The notes beneath the pieces were generated by a model. That model had not been told where the DNA came from. It did not search any database and saw only the letters and a program-made list of their open reading frames with translations. This document shows positions 15,447-24,645 of a stretch of DNA of 64,000 bases, in pieces. Position numbers and translations under genes: made by a program. The DNA comes from an uncultured Bacilli bacterium (GTDB lineage: Bacteria > Bacillota_I > Bacilli_A > RF39 > UBA660). Location of the stretch: positions 124,001 to 188,000 of the forward strand of contig CAKOLO010000002.1 of NCBI GenBank assembly GCA_934096235.1, in the 5' to 3' direction. Position 1 is the first letter of the stretch, and every line of letters starts with the position of its first letter.

Positions 15447-17787
15447 ACCATTTCCAATTCTTGATTTCTGGCATATCTTCTCCATATTCATGAATATATT
15501 CTTTATGTTCTATTAATTTATTTTTACACCATTCAGTAAGTGATGTTCTCTTATCACCAAGCTCTGGTAAGTATTTAAGAGCATCTATTACTAGATTAAA
15601 TCTATCTAATTTATTTTGTACTTTCATATCAAACGTTGTAGTAATTGTACCTTCTTCGATATATCCATGTACATGCATATTCTTATTATCTCTTTTGTAT
15701 GCTAGTTGATGTATAAGATTTGGATATCCATGGAATGCGAATATAATTGGTTTATCTTTTGTAAATATACTATTGTATTCATCATTATCAAGTCCATGAG
15801 GATGATTTTCAGGACTTTCAAGTTTCATTAAATCAACTACGTTTACTACTCTAATTTTTAATTTTGGAAAATGACTTCTTAGTATTTTAGTAGCAGCTAA
15901 TACTTCAATAGTAGGTGTTTCACCAGCACAAGCCATTACTAAATCTGGTTCTTCTCCTTCATCGTTACTAGCAAATTTCCATATACCAAGTCCTTTAGTA
16001 CAGTGTTTAATTGCTTCATCCATTGTTAGCCATTGTGGTCTTGGATGTTTAGATGCAACTATAACATTTATATAATTTTTACTTCTAATGCAATGATCAA
16101 AACATGATATTAAAGTGTTTGTGTCTGGTGGTAAATATATTCTTACTATATCTGCTTTCTTAGTAACAATATGATTTAGGAATCCTGGATCTTGATGTGT
16201 AAATCCATTGTGATCTTGTTGCCATACATATGAAGCTAAAATATAATTTAGAGATGCTATGTCTCTTCTCCATGGTAAGTCTTTTGATACTTTTAACCAT
16301 TTAGCGTGTTGACTAGTCATTGAATCAACTATTCTAATAAATGCTTCATAACTATGCATAAATCCATGTCTACCTGTTAATAAGTATCCTTCTAACATGC
16401 CTTCGCAAAGATGTTCTGAAAGTACTGAATCTATTACTCTTCCATATGGACTAATAAATTCATCATAGTCATATCTTATTCCATTCCATTGTCTATTAGT
16501 TGCTTCAAATACATGATTTAATCTATTAGAAAGTGCTTCATCTGGACCAAATATTCTAAAATTCTTTTTAGATTCATTTAGTTTAATAATGTCTCTTATG
16601 AAGTAACCTAGTTCCATCATATCTTGAGCTACTACTTCACCTGGCTTTTTAATATCAAGAGCATATCCTCTAAAATCCGGAATATTTAATTCTTCAAGTA
16701 GTTTTCCACCATTAGTGTGAGGATTCATACCCATTCTATAGTCTCCAGTTGGAGCTAGTGCCTTTAATTCTTTTTTAAGAGTTCCATTTTTATCAAATAG
16801 TTCTTCTGGTTTATAGCTTTTCATCCATGCTTCTAGTATTTCAACATTTTCTGGATGTTCTTTATTTACAGGTATTGGTACTTGATGTGATCTAAATGTT
16901 CCTTCTATTTGTTTTCCATCTATAAATTTTGGTCCACCCCAACCTTTTGGTGTTTTTAAGATAATCATTGGGAATGTTGCTCTTTTATTAAGTCTTGTTT
17001 TATCTTTTATAATGTTTATATCTCTTATACATCTATCTAGTGTTTTAGCCATACATTCATGCATTTTAGCAGTTGTATTTGCTTCAACGATATAAGGGTC
17101 CCATCCACATCCTTCAAAGAATTTAATCATTTCTTCTTCTGGCATTCTTGCGAATATTGTTGGGTTTGCAATTTTGTATCCATTTAGATGTAGTATTGGA
17201 AGTACTATACCGTCTGTTAATGGATTTATTATTTTGTTTAAATGCCATGATGCAGCTAATGGTCCTGTTTCAGCTTCACCATCTCCTACTACACATGCTG
17301 CTATTAGATTTGGATTATCAAGAACTGCTCCGAAAGCATGTGAAAGACTATATCCTAGTTCTCCACCTTCATTAATACTACCTGGTGTTTCTGGTGCTAC
17401 ATGTGAACTTATTCCTCCTGGAAAACTAAACTGTTTAAATAGTTTTTTCATTCCTTCTTCATCTTCAGTGATACTTGGATAAATTTCAGAATAGCTTCCT
17501 TCTAAGTAAGTATTAGCTACCATTGCTTGTCCACCATGTCCTGGGCCAGATATATATATCATATCTAATTTATTTTTCTTAATTATTCTATTTAGATGAA
17601 CATATATAAAGTTTTGACCAGGTGCTGTTCCCCAGTGTCCAACTACATTTGGCTTAATATGATCAAGTGTTAATTTTTCTTTTAAAAGAGGATTATCTTT
17701 TAAATATAATTGTCCTACTGATAAGTAATTACATGCTCTATAATATGCATCTATTCTTTTTAATTCTGTGTCACTTAGTGTTTTCAT
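15445..17787 (-). CDS. xfp: Xylulose-5-phosphate/fructose-6-phosphate phosphoketolase
   Basis: 780-residue thiamine-diphosphate enzyme, usual family length. It cleaves xylulose-5-P (and often fructose-6-P) with phosphate to acetyl-phosphate plus glyceraldehyde-3-P or erythrose-4-P. Seen: N-terminal ISGPGHGGQAMVANTYLEGS, ThDP-binding GDGEAETGPLAASWHLNK near residues 168-185, and the later FGPDEALSNRLNHVFEAT and QQDHNGFTHQDPG segments. This implies a heterofermentative pentose route giving acetyl-phosphate. It is monocistronic, with terminators on both sides. Confidence 0.96.
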   Translation of the reverse strand: MKTLSDTELKRIDAYYRACNYLSVGQLYLKDNPLLKEKLTLDHIKPNVVGHWGTAPGQNFIYVHLNRIIKKNKLDMIYISGPGHGGQAMVANTYLEGSYSEIYPSITEDEEGMKKLFKQFSFPGGISSHVAPETPGSINEGGELGYSLSHAFGAVLDNPNLIAACVVGDGEAETGPLAASWHLNKIINPLTDGIVLPILHLNGYKIANPTIFARMPEEEMIKFFEGCGWDPYIVEANTTAKMHECMAKTLDRCIRDINIIKDKTRLNKRATFPMIILKTPKGWGGPKFIDGKQIEGTFRSHQVPIPVNKEHPENVEILEAWMKSYKPEELFDKNGTLKKELKALAPTGDYRMGMNPHTNGGKLLEELNIPDFRGYALDIKKPGEVVAQDMMELGYFIRDIIKLNESKKNFRIFGPDEALSNRLNHVFEATNRQWNGIRYDYDEFISPYGRVIDSVLSEHLCEGMLEGYLLTGRHGFMHSYEAFIRIVDSMTSQHAKWLKVSKDLPWRRDIASLNYILASYVWQQDHNGFTHQDPGFLNHIVTKKADIVRIYLPPDTNTLISCFDHCIRSKNYINVIVASKHPRPQWLTMDEAIKHCTKGLGIWKFASNDEGEEPDLVMACAGETPTIEVLAATKILRSHFPKLKIRVVNVVDLMKLESPENHPHGLDNDEYNSIFTKDKPIIFAFHGYPNLIHQLAYKRDNKNMHVHGYIEEGTITTTFDMKVQNKLDRFNLVIDALKYLPELGDKRTSLTEWCKNKLIEHKEYIHEYGEDMPEIKNWKW

Positions 17788-17830
17788 TGACCCCTCCTAT
17801 TATAATAATATTTTACTATAATTTTAGGTA

Positions 17831-17857
17831 AAAAAAAAGAGTTCTATAAAACTCTTT
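17831..17857 (-). terminator. Intrinsic terminator of tsaE
   Basis: AAAGAGTT / AACTCTTT hairpin with about nine T on the minus strand; the tsaE stop codon is inside the stem. Confidence 0.85.
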
Positions 17858-18296
17858 CACATAAATCTTCATACTTATTTCCATGTGGTGTGATTACTAG
17901 TTGTCTTGTATTTTCATCAACCATTTTAAACTTGATATCTAATCTATTCTTAGGTAAGATATCTTCAATTAAATCAGCCCATTCTATTATGCATACACCG
18001 CGTTTAGTGAAGTATTCTTCTATTCCTAAATCTTGCTTTACATCACTAAGACGATAAACGTCCATATGGAACATTTTCATTTCTCCACCATCATATTCTT
18101 TAATAATATTAAAAGTTGGAGATGTAATGTTATCGTTAATACCTAATGCCTGTGCGAATGCTTTAGCAAATACTGTTTTACCACATCCTAAATCCCCTAT
18201 CAAGCATATAACCATATTAGGAAACTTTTCAGATTCAATATTTTGAGCTATTTCGATTGTATCATCTTCGGAATAAGTTGTTATTTTATATTGCAT
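17844..18296 (-). CDS. tsaE: tRNA threonylcarbamoyladenosine biosynthesis ATPase TsaE
   Basis: 150-residue P-loop protein. Walker A GDLGCGKTVFAKAFAQALG is at residues 34-52, followed by SPTFNIIKEY and the conserved HMDVYRL and EW segments that define TsaE. It works with TsaB, TsaC and TsaD in making t6A at position 37 of ANN-decoding tRNAs; none of those partners is in this window, although tsaE often sits beside tsaB. Single gene with its own terminator, divergent from the CotJ operon. Confidence 0.95.
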   Translation of the reverse strand: MQYKITTYSEDDTIEIAQNIESEKFPNMVICLIGDLGCGKTVFAKAFAQALGINDNITSPTFNIIKEYDGGEMKMFHMDVYRLSDVKQDLGIEEYFTKRGVCIIEWADLIEDILPKNRLDIKFKMVDENTRQLVITPHGNKYEDLCERVL

Positions 18297-18379
18297 TTAT
18301 ATCACCATATTCATTGTATCATTATTAGAAAAATATATACAAGTTTTTTTGTATATTTTACATTTTTTGAGTAACTAGT

Positions 18380-18421
18380 CTATACGATAGTTTTTTTACT
18401 TACATACAATAGTCTAGGAGG
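18380..18421 (+). promoter_or_regulatory. Putative sporulation sigma (sigma-E-like) promoter of the cotJ operon
   Basis: CATACAAT at 18403-18410 matches the sigma-E -10 consensus (CATACAnT). It lies five bases before the AGGAGG ribosome site at 18416, so the 5' leader would be very short. The upstream -35 (CTATA at 18380-18384) is only a weak fit. The same CATACAAT box at the same distance from a ribosome site precedes the SleB-like gene at 63874. Confidence 0.45.
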
Positions 18422-18429
18422 ATTTAAAA

Positions 18430-18921
18430 ATGTTATATGATGAAAATAATAATTACTTCGATATAGTATCTAATGAACTTGAGTATGAATATGATATAAA
18501 TAAGTATATTGATAAAAGTAAATATAATGATATAGATATTAATATCGATAGTATTAATTTTAATAGAGATGAGAGATTGTATTCACCTATGGAAGGATTT
18601 AATAAGGGTAATATGTTTAGTGATATGTATTCTAGATATAAGAATCATGTTTATAAGTTAAAAGTTACTAATGATAGAGATATGTTACTTTATAAAATAC
18701 AAATGTATAATTTTGCGATGAAAGATATGAATTTATATTTAGATATATATCCCGATGATAAAAAAATGTTAAGTAATTTTCAAGAATACAAGAAAATGTA
18801 TAATGAACTTAAAAATAAATATGAAAATGTTTATGGTCCATTATGTGTAAAAGATGTTGTTAGTAATGATAAATGGACTTGGATAGATAATCCTTGGCCT
18901 TGGGATAAAGGAGGTAACTAG
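18430..18921 (+). CDS. cotJB: Fused spore coat protein CotJA-CotJB
   Basis: 163 residues. The C-terminal half (about 81-160) is CotJB: helix YKIQMYNFAMKDMNLYLDIY, PDDKK, YGPLC and the terminal NPWPWDK. Residues about 46-74 (RDERLYSPMEGFNKGNMF, then DMYSRYKN) look like CotJA, normally a separate small gene just upstream. CotJB alone is about 90 residues, so this is a CotJA-CotJB fusion with an extra acidic N-terminus. CotJ proteins assemble in the inner coat of the endospore. ATG 18430 lies eight bases after AGGAGG; cotJC follows after 1 bp. Confidence 0.85.
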   Translation: MLYDENNNYFDIVSNELEYEYDINKYIDKSKYNDIDINIDSINFNRDERLYSPMEGFNKGNMFSDMYSRYKNHVYKLKVTNDRDMLLYKIQMYNFAMKDMNLYLDIYPDDKKMLSNFQEYKKMYNELKNKYENVYGPLCVKDVVSNDKWTWIDNPWPWDKGGN

Positions 18922-18922
18922 A

Positions 18923-19480
18923 ATGTTTAAGTATGAAAAGACTTTAGAGTATCCCGTTAATGTTAGAAAGAAAGATATAAAGATGGCTAAACAATTAATT
19001 ACTCAAGTTGGCGGTAGTGATGGTGAACTCGGAGCATCTTTAAGATATTTAATGCAGAGATTCACTATGCCTGATGATAAAGGTAAAGCACTACTTTCTG
19101 ACATAGGTACTGAAGAACTTGGTCATGTTGAGATGATATGTACGATGGTAAGTCAATTACTTAAGGATGCTAGTGTTGAAGAATTAAAGAAGAATGGACT
19201 TGAAGGATGGTATACTTCACATAAAAAAGGAGTATTTCCATTTAATCAGGATGGTATTCCATTCACCGCTGCTTATATAGCATCTACAGGAGACCCGATA
19301 GTTGACTTACAAGAAGATATGGCTGCTGAAGAAAAAGCTAGAGCTACCTATGAAAACTTAATGGACTTAACTGATGATGAGAGTTTACTCGCTCCACTTA
19401 GTTTCTTAAGGCAAAGAGAAATAGTACACTTTAATAGATTTAAAGAATTACATGACTATTATAAAAGTAAAGGATATTAG
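18923..19480 (+). CDS. cotJC: Spore coat protein CotJC, manganese-catalase-like
   Basis: 185-residue ferritin-like protein of the Mn-catalase family. Metal ligands are visible in IGTEELGHVEM (about residues 61-71), AAEEKARATYENL and RQREIVHFNRF near the C-terminus. In spore formers it belongs to the coat with CotJA/CotJB; a catalase-like role is suggested by the family but not proven here. Second gene of the cotJ operon, with GGAGG as ribosome site in the end of cotJB. It overlaps the convergent ABC permease by 4 bp, so no separate terminator fits. Confidence 0.94.
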   Translation: MFKYEKTLEYPVNVRKKDIKMAKQLITQVGGSDGELGASLRYLMQRFTMPDDKGKALLSDIGTEELGHVEMICTMVSQLLKDASVEELKKNGLEGWYTSHKKGVFPFNQDGIPFTAAYIASTGDPIVDLQEDMAAEEKARATYENLMDLTDDESLLAPLSFLRQREIVHFNRFKELHDYYKSKGY

Positions 19481-20181
19481 TTTTTAATATCTTTTTTATT
19501 GAATGTGATAATGCCAATTATAAAGAATAATACTGAGTAAAATAAAACTACAAATATTGATTTTTTTAAAGACAAAGAAGTATTTAAAGAATCATTTATC
19601 ATATCTATTTTACTTAACATATTTAGATCAAGATAAGGTAAAAAAGTATATTCTAAAAACTTTAAATTAGTTAATGTTAATAATTCAAAAAGAGCAAAAC
19701 CAAATGTTAATAACAATATAATTATTCCAGATATTAAAGATGATGATTTTATAATTGTTGATAACATTATTATAATCATTGAGATTAATACTAAAGAATG
19801 TGAATAACTAATATATTTAGTAGTAAAGTTTACACTTATTGACTGTGTAAATAATGCGTAAATTGTCAAATTATGTAGTAAAATACTAAATAAAGTCAAA
19901 AAAATTGTTAATAACTTTGATATATATATTTTAGTTCTTTTTACAGGTTTTGTAAGGTAAATTCTAAATGTTCCTTTAGTATATTCGCTTGACACAATTG
20001 AACAAAAAGTTATTGACAAAACTACTCCAATAAATGGTATTAATGAAAGAATAAAATCTTCTGTTATTACCTTTTTATTTACATAATAATAAATAATAAT
20101 AGAAACTAAAAATACTAAGTGTGAACCTATAAATTTAACTTTTCCTAGTTTTATAAATTCATTTTTAATTAGATTTATCAT
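19477..20181 (-). CDS. ABC-2 type permease, 234 aa
   Basis: Six hydrophobic segments spread over 234 residues (about 15-33, 45-63, 90-112, 128-144, 148-170, 208-228), the layout of ABC-2 export permeases such as the NatB/BcrB group. The sequence EYTKGTFRIYLTKPVKRTKIY after the second helix is the typical cytoplasmic coupling stretch. It overlaps the ATPase gene by 17 bp, so the two are coupled. Probably exports a drug, peptide or ion; the substrate is unknown. Confidence 0.85.
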   Translation of the reverse strand: MINLIKNEFIKLGKVKFIGSHLVFLVSIIIYYYVNKKVITEDFILSLIPFIGVVLSITFCSIVSSEYTKGTFRIYLTKPVKRTKIYISKLLTIFLTLFSILLHNLTIYALFTQSISVNFTTKYISYSHSLVLISMIIIMLSTIIKSSSLISGIIILLLTFGFALFELLTLTNLKFLEYTFLPYLDLNMLSKIDMINDSLNTSLSLKKSIFVVLFYSVLFFIIGIITFNKKDIKN

Positions 20182-21049
20182 TTGATTTACCTATCATTTT
20201 GAAGAAATCATTTTCTAATGTATTAGTAGCTTCGCTAATTCTATAAACATTTATATTATTTAAGACAAGTTCTTTATTTATTAAACTTACCATGTCATCT
20301 GTTTCATATACTTCTAAATTTTCATTAACACAATAGTCTTTTATAATTAGCCTTGCTTTTGAAAAATCATCTACTTCAAAAATTATGTTTTTCTTATTAT
20401 CATTTTGTTTTATTTTTATACTATCGATTTTACCATCATTAATAAATATAATCTTATTACATAGTTCTTCTATATCACTAAGCATATGTGAAGATATAAT
20501 AATGGTTGTATCTTTTAAATCTTTGAGCATTTTCATAATATTCTTCACACCTTCTCTATCAAGACCATTAGTTGGCTCATCTAATATAAGTATTTTAGGT
20601 TTGTTAATAAGTGAAGATGCGATACCTAATCTTTCTTTCATACCAAGAGAGTATGTTTTAAATTTTTTTCCTAAGTATTTTTCCATTTCAACTATACGTA
20701 CTATTTCTTCTATAGTTCCTTCATCTATGCCTTTAAACATACTTTTAAATAGTTCTAGATTCTTTTTACCAGATAGATTACTATACATATCTGGATTTTC
20801 TATTAAAGTACCTACGATAGACATGGCCTTTTCATAATCAGTTTTTAAATTATAATTATAATAATATATCTCCCCTTCATCATAACTATAAAGTCCTGTC
20901 ATAATTTTTAAAAGTGTACTTTTGCCTGCTCCATTTTTACCAACTAAGCCTACTATTTCATTCTCATAAATATCAAAACTAATATTATCAAGTATTTTCT
21001 TTTTACCTATTTTTTTACTTATATTTCTTACTTTTATTGCCTTTTTCAT
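20165..21049 (-). CDS. ABC transporter ATP-binding protein (BcrA/NatA type)
   Basis: 294 residues. Walker A GKNGAGKST is near residues 37-45, the signature SLGMKER near 135, Walker B LILDEPTNGLD near 155, and the H-loop SSHMLSDIEELC near 185. The C-terminal 80 residues are an extra domain usual for BcrA-like exporters. It pairs with the ABC-2 permease downstream (17-bp overlap). Role: multidrug, bacteriocin or ion export; specificity not visible. Confidence 0.92.
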   Translation of the reverse strand: MKKAIKVRNISKKIGKKKILDNISFDIYENEIVGLVGKNGAGKSTLLKIMTGLYSYDEGEIYYYNYNLKTDYEKAMSIVGTLIENPDMYSNLSGKKNLELFKSMFKGIDEGTIEEIVRIVEMEKYLGKKFKTYSLGMKERLGIASSLINKPKILILDEPTNGLDREGVKNIMKMLKDLKDTTIIISSHMLSDIEELCNKIIFINDGKIDSIKIKQNDNKKNIIFEVDDFSKARLIIKDYCVNENLEVYETDDMVSLINKELVLNNINVYRISEATNTLENDFFKMIGKSNDKSN

Positions 21050-21132
21050 AGTTCTTCCTTTCGTTAGTTGTATATTACAAAATAAAGAGAATCATTTCAA
21101 ATTGGTAAAATTCTATTTTGAAGTTGTTTTAG

Positions 21133-21206
21133 AACACTAAAAAAGAAAATTCTCTTAGTGATAATTTAATTTTCACATTGAATTTTCTTAGTGTTTTTTA
21201 ATTTTA
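21133..21206. repeat. Nested inverted repeats between the ABC ATPase and Clp-like ATPase genes
   Basis: AACACTAA...GAAAATTC (21133-21152) pairs with GAATTTTCTTAGTGTT (21180-21195); a second TTAGTG at 21155-21160 can pair with the same left arm. A long T-rich stretch follows on the plus strand. No plus-strand gene ends here. It may be the 3' end of the Clp-like gene transcript or an unannotated RNA. Confidence 0.45.
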
Positions 21207-21225
21207 TATATTTTTTAATTTTTTA

Positions 21226-22227
21226 TTACATATCGTTAAGATCTACATTTTCTTCAGCAATAATATCTTTAAATAGTTCTTTGAATCTAGCTATTTCTTT
21301 TACTTTAGCATCTTCGTATACTACTTTAGTTCTACATATTGCTTTATAGAAATGTTTTAGTGTTACGACTGGGCTATTTTCATATGAAGCAAGTGAGAAT
21401 GCACTCATTACGATTGTAAGAGCTACATCTGGATATCTATTACCTATTTCATAGATTCTTTTGTATTCGTCTGTCATTTGAACTATAAATCTAAATATTT
21501 TTTCTTTTAAGTAGTCAGTGTATTCAAGTTTTACGCCTGTTCTTTTTTCATATTTAGGATATGTTCCGAGTATAATTTGTGTACATTGGTCTTCATTTGG
21601 TTCTGCAACATCTACTTTTAAGAAACGTCTTAAGAAGGCTCTATCTCTTAAAATATATGCTTCATATTCTTCATATGTAGTTGCACCTATCATTTTAATA
21701 TCACCACGGTCTAGGCCTGGCTTTAACATGTTTGCAAAGTCTATACTCATATTAGTAGTATTTCTATTAACTAGAAGGTGAACTTCATCTATGAATAATA
21801 TAATATTCTTTTTAGTTTTTAATTCATCTACTAAAAGTTGAAGTCTATTTTCAGTTTGTCCTTCACCTACTTTAGTTTCACCAAGTAAACTTGAAATATT
21901 AACTTTAATTAATTCGTATGGTTTTAATGCATTAGGTATCATACCATTTTTCATTCTATAACCGATACCTTCAACAATCGCAGTTTTACCTACACCAGCT
22001 TTACCTACTAAAAGGGCACTTTTTTCTGGTGTTAAAAGTATTACTATAGCTTGTTCTATTTCTCTATCTCTTCCAATTGCTGGGTTAGTAACATATTCTT
22101 TTCTACTTAAATTTTCTCCATACATTTCTAAAATACTAACATGATTTGGATTACTTGGATTAGTATTTGTATTGTTAGTATTTTGATTAACATTACTTAA
22201 ATCTACCATTTCTATATCATTATTCAT
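21226..22227 (-). CDS. Stand-alone Clp-type AAA+ ATPase (D1-like), 333 aa
   Basis: One AAA+ module closest to the first domain of ClpA/ClpB/ClpC: Walker A GKAGVGKT at residues 75-82, ILFIDE at 143-148, sensor GATTYEEYE and arginine-finger-like RDRAFLRRF. The N-terminal 45 residues are Asn/Thr-rich and disordered. Full Clp ATPases are 700-860 residues with an N-domain and a second AAA domain, both absent here, and I see no remnant of them nearby. Likely a cytoplasmic remodelling ATPase with an unknown partner. Single gene. Confidence 0.83.
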   Translation of the reverse strand: MNNDIEMVDLSNVNQNTNNTNTNPSNPNHVSILEMYGENLSRKEYVTNPAIGRDREIEQAIVILLTPEKSALLVGKAGVGKTAIVEGIGYRMKNGMIPNALKPYELIKVNISSLLGETKVGEGQTENRLQLLVDELKTKKNIILFIDEVHLLVNRNTTNMSIDFANMLKPGLDRGDIKMIGATTYEEYEAYILRDRAFLRRFLKVDVAEPNEDQCTQIILGTYPKYEKRTGVKLEYTDYLKEKIFRFIVQMTDEYKRIYEIGNRYPDVALTIVMSAFSLASYENSPVVTLKHFYKAICRTKVVYEDAKVKEIARFKELFKDIIAEENVDLNDM

Positions 22228-22288
22228 ACTTTTTCCTCTTAATTCATATTAATTTTATCAATTTTTATAATAAATGTCCATATTTTTG

Positions 22289-22317
22289 TTGACAAATATG
22301 TAATGATAATCTATAAT
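22289..22317 (+). promoter_or_regulatory. Promoter of tRNA-Asn
   Basis: Perfect TTGACA (22289-22294) and TATAAT (22312-22317) separated by 17 bp, ending 13 bp before the mature tRNA. Confidence 0.85.
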
Positions 22318-22330
22318 TATTTATGCAAGT

Positions 22331-22406
22331 GCCTGATTAGCTCAGTCGGTAGAGCGCACGGCTGTTAACCGTTAGGTCGCAGGTCCGAGTCCTGCATCAG
22401 GCGCCA
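22331..22406 (+). tRNA. tRNA-Asn (anticodon GTT)
   Basis: The cloverleaf is clear: acceptor GCCTGAT with ATCAGGC, discriminator G and an encoded CCA (22404-22406). The D arm holds GCTCAGTCGGTAGAGC, the anticodon loop CTGTTAA gives anticodon GTT, and the T arm contains GGTCCGAGTCC. It is transcribed alone from a consensus promoter and followed at once by a terminator. Confidence 0.95.
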
Positions 22407-22416
22407 GTTGAATATT

Positions 22417-22442
22417 AACTCTAGATTTTCTAGAGTTTTTTT
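22417..22442 (+). terminator. Terminator of tRNA-Asn
   Basis: AACTCTAGA-TTT-TCTAGAGTT stem and T run, 10 bp after the tRNA 3' end. Confidence 0.9.
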
Positions 22443-22448
22443 CTTGGG

Positions 22449-24428
22449 TTAACAGCTGTGTAAAATATTTAAAGTCAACAAAAATAATATTCCTGTAATA
22501 AGAGGTATAAAGAAACTATATATCATCCATTTAGTACCTACTTCACTTTTTATAGTACTAAGTGTTGTACCACATGGAAAATGCATAATAGAAAATAATA
22601 TAGTAGAAAGTGCTGTCATATAAGTCCAGTTATTATTAATTAAAACTTCTTTTATAGCAAGATAATTTGAAATCATTGGTACATTTTTATCACCTAAATA
22701 GCCCATTATAATAATAGGTAAAACTATTTCATTAGCAGGTAGTGCTAAAAAGAAAGATAAAAGTATAACGCCATCTAAACCTATAATGGATGCGAATGGT
22801 TCTAAAAAATCACTTACAATCTTAAATAAAGTTATATCTTTAATAGTAGTATTAGTCATCAAATATATAATTATTCCACATGGAATTGATACTAATACTG
22901 CTTTTTTTAATATAGATAAAGATTTATAAATAAAACTATTCTTAAATACTTTTTTTAGTTTTACTTTTTTATAATCAGGTAGTTCTAATATAAAGAAGCC
23001 ATTATATCCTTTTAATATAGTTTTAGATAATATATATGAAGTAATTAATGATATTAAAATAGAAAGTATAACGAATAAAGTTAAATAAAAAGATACTTGT
23101 AGTTTATTATTAGATGTCGTAAAAAACATTGAAATAAGAGCTATTATCATTGGAAATCTACCATTACATGGAATAAATGAATTAGTTAATATAGCTATTA
23201 GTTTATCTCTTTTACTATCTATTATTCTACTTCCTACAACTGCACAAGCATTACATCCAAATCCTGAACACATAGTTAATGCTTGTTTACCATGACAACC
23301 ACATTTTTTAAAAACATTATCAAAATTAAAAGCTATTCTTGGAAGTATTCCACTTTCTTCAGCATACGTGAATAAAAAGAAAAAAATAACTAATGGTGGA
23401 AACATAACTGATATTATAAAACTTACTACTCTATATATTCCATAAATTAATGGTTCATAAATATACTCTGGAATTTTTAGATATTTAACTATATTTAATA
23501 AAACAATTTCTAATTTTGAAAATAAATAACTTAGAGCATCACTTGGATAATTAGCAAGTACTATAGTAATAAAAAATATACCAAACATAAGCAGAAACAT
23601 TATAGATAAAGCATAAATCTTTTTAGCAAATATTTTATCCATAAAACTTATTTCTTTATCTTTAGTTCTTTTTACTACTTCGTTTGATATACTTTTAGAA
23701 ATATTATTTAATTGTATAGATATTTCGTCAGCTATTTCTTCTGAGTTGATATTCATTAAATAATTTTGTATATCTTTATTAATAATATTTATTTTATATT
23801 TATTTTTTATAGAATCTACTATTGTTTTATCTTTTTCTAAAAGACTAAGAGCTATAAATCTACTTTTAAATTGATGAGTAAGAAAGTCAAATATATCTGA
23901 TATACCCTTTTCAATCTTAAAGTCATATATATAATTATAGTTACTTATACTAGTTTCATCTAATGAACTTATTAGTTCTTTAATACCAATGTTCTTTGAT
24001 GCAGAACATTTTATTACTTTTATACCAAGTATTTCACTTAGTCTTTTATCATCTACTTTTATACCTTTGTTATCTAATTCATCTATCATATTAAGACATA
24101 AAATTATATTTTTATTAATTTCTAATATTTGTAAAAGTAGATGCATGTTCTTTTCAATATTAGATGCATCCATTACATAGATTATCTTTTCATATTGTTC
24201 AAATAAAAGAGTGTCTTTAGCTACAATTTCTTCTTCACTAAGGCTTGAAAGAGAGTAAATACCTGGTAAATCTATTAAAGTATAATTGGTATTTATGATA
24301 TTCTTTCTAGCTAGTTTTACTGTTTTACCTGTCCAGTTGCCAGTATGTTCATGTGAGTGTGTTAGTATATTAAAAATTGAAGATTTACCTACATTGGGAT
24401 TTCCAACTAAAAGAATATTTTTATTCAT
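22449..24428 (-). CDS. feoB: Ferrous iron transporter FeoB
   Basis: 659 residues. The N-terminal G domain (1-160) has GNPNVGKSS at 9-17, the switch region around NWTGKTV, DLPG near 53-56 and NMIDE near 112-116. A helical spacer leads to the membrane part from about residue 275, with the Gate segments CGCHGKQALTMCSGFGCNACA (cysteine-rich) and IPCNGRFPM. It imports Fe2+ across the cytoplasmic membrane, coupled to GTP hydrolysis or gating. It overlaps feoA by 8 bp, and its stop is close to the tRNA-Asn terminator on the opposite strand. Confidence 0.96.
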   Translation of the reverse strand: MNKNILLVGNPNVGKSSIFNILTHSHEHTGNWTGKTVKLARKNIINTNYTLIDLPGIYSLSSLSEEEIVAKDTLLFEQYEKIIYVMDASNIEKNMHLLLQILEINKNIILCLNMIDELDNKGIKVDDKRLSEILGIKVIKCSASKNIGIKELISSLDETSISNYNYIYDFKIEKGISDIFDFLTHQFKSRFIALSLLEKDKTIVDSIKNKYKINIINKDIQNYLMNINSEEIADEISIQLNNISKSISNEVVKRTKDKEISFMDKIFAKKIYALSIMFLLMFGIFFITIVLANYPSDALSYLFSKLEIVLLNIVKYLKIPEYIYEPLIYGIYRVVSFIISVMFPPLVIFFFLFTYAEESGILPRIAFNFDNVFKKCGCHGKQALTMCSGFGCNACAVVGSRIIDSKRDKLIAILTNSFIPCNGRFPMIIALISMFFTTSNNKLQVSFYLTLFVILSILISLITSYILSKTILKGYNGFFILELPDYKKVKLKKVFKNSFIYKSLSILKKAVLVSIPCGIIIYLMTNTTIKDITLFKIVSDFLEPFASIIGLDGVILLSFFLALPANEIVLPIIIMGYLGDKNVPMISNYLAIKEVLINNNWTYMTALSTILFSIMHFPCGTTLSTIKSEVGTKWMIYSFFIPLITGILFLLTLNILHSC

Positions 24429-24645
24429 AATGGACCTCTATATTAATAGCATCTTCATCTCTTAAAGCTAAAAAAGTATTTTTAACTTTATAACATTTAG
24501 GATTCTTATATATAGAATTAAACATTTTACATATTGTTTCTCCTTTTACTAATCCTAAATCATATAATCTTCTTTTTTTAATACCATGCAGAGTTATATT
24601 ATCTATAATTGCTGTTTTATTAAACTCTAAATCACATAAATTCAT
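24421..24645 (-). CDS. feoA: Ferrous iron transport accessory protein FeoA
   Basis: 74-residue SH3-like FeoA. RLYDLGLVKGETICKMF matches the FeoA core (R-L-x-x-LG-[LI]-x-x-G), followed by LALRDEDAINIEV. It binds FeoB at the membrane and supports Fe2+ uptake. First gene of feoAB, with an 8-bp overlap to feoB and GGAGGAATC as ribosome site. I see no convincing Fur box in the 65 bp shared with the divergent gene at 24711. Confidence 0.92.
   Translation of the reverse strand: MNLCDLEFNKTAIIDNITLHGIKKRRLYDLGLVKGETICKMFNSIYKNPKCYKVKNTFLALRDEDAINIEVHYE

Noticed and set aside
17148..17482. Plus-strand open frames inside the phosphoketolase gene
   Set aside because: They lack ribosome sites and run antisense to a conserved enzyme.
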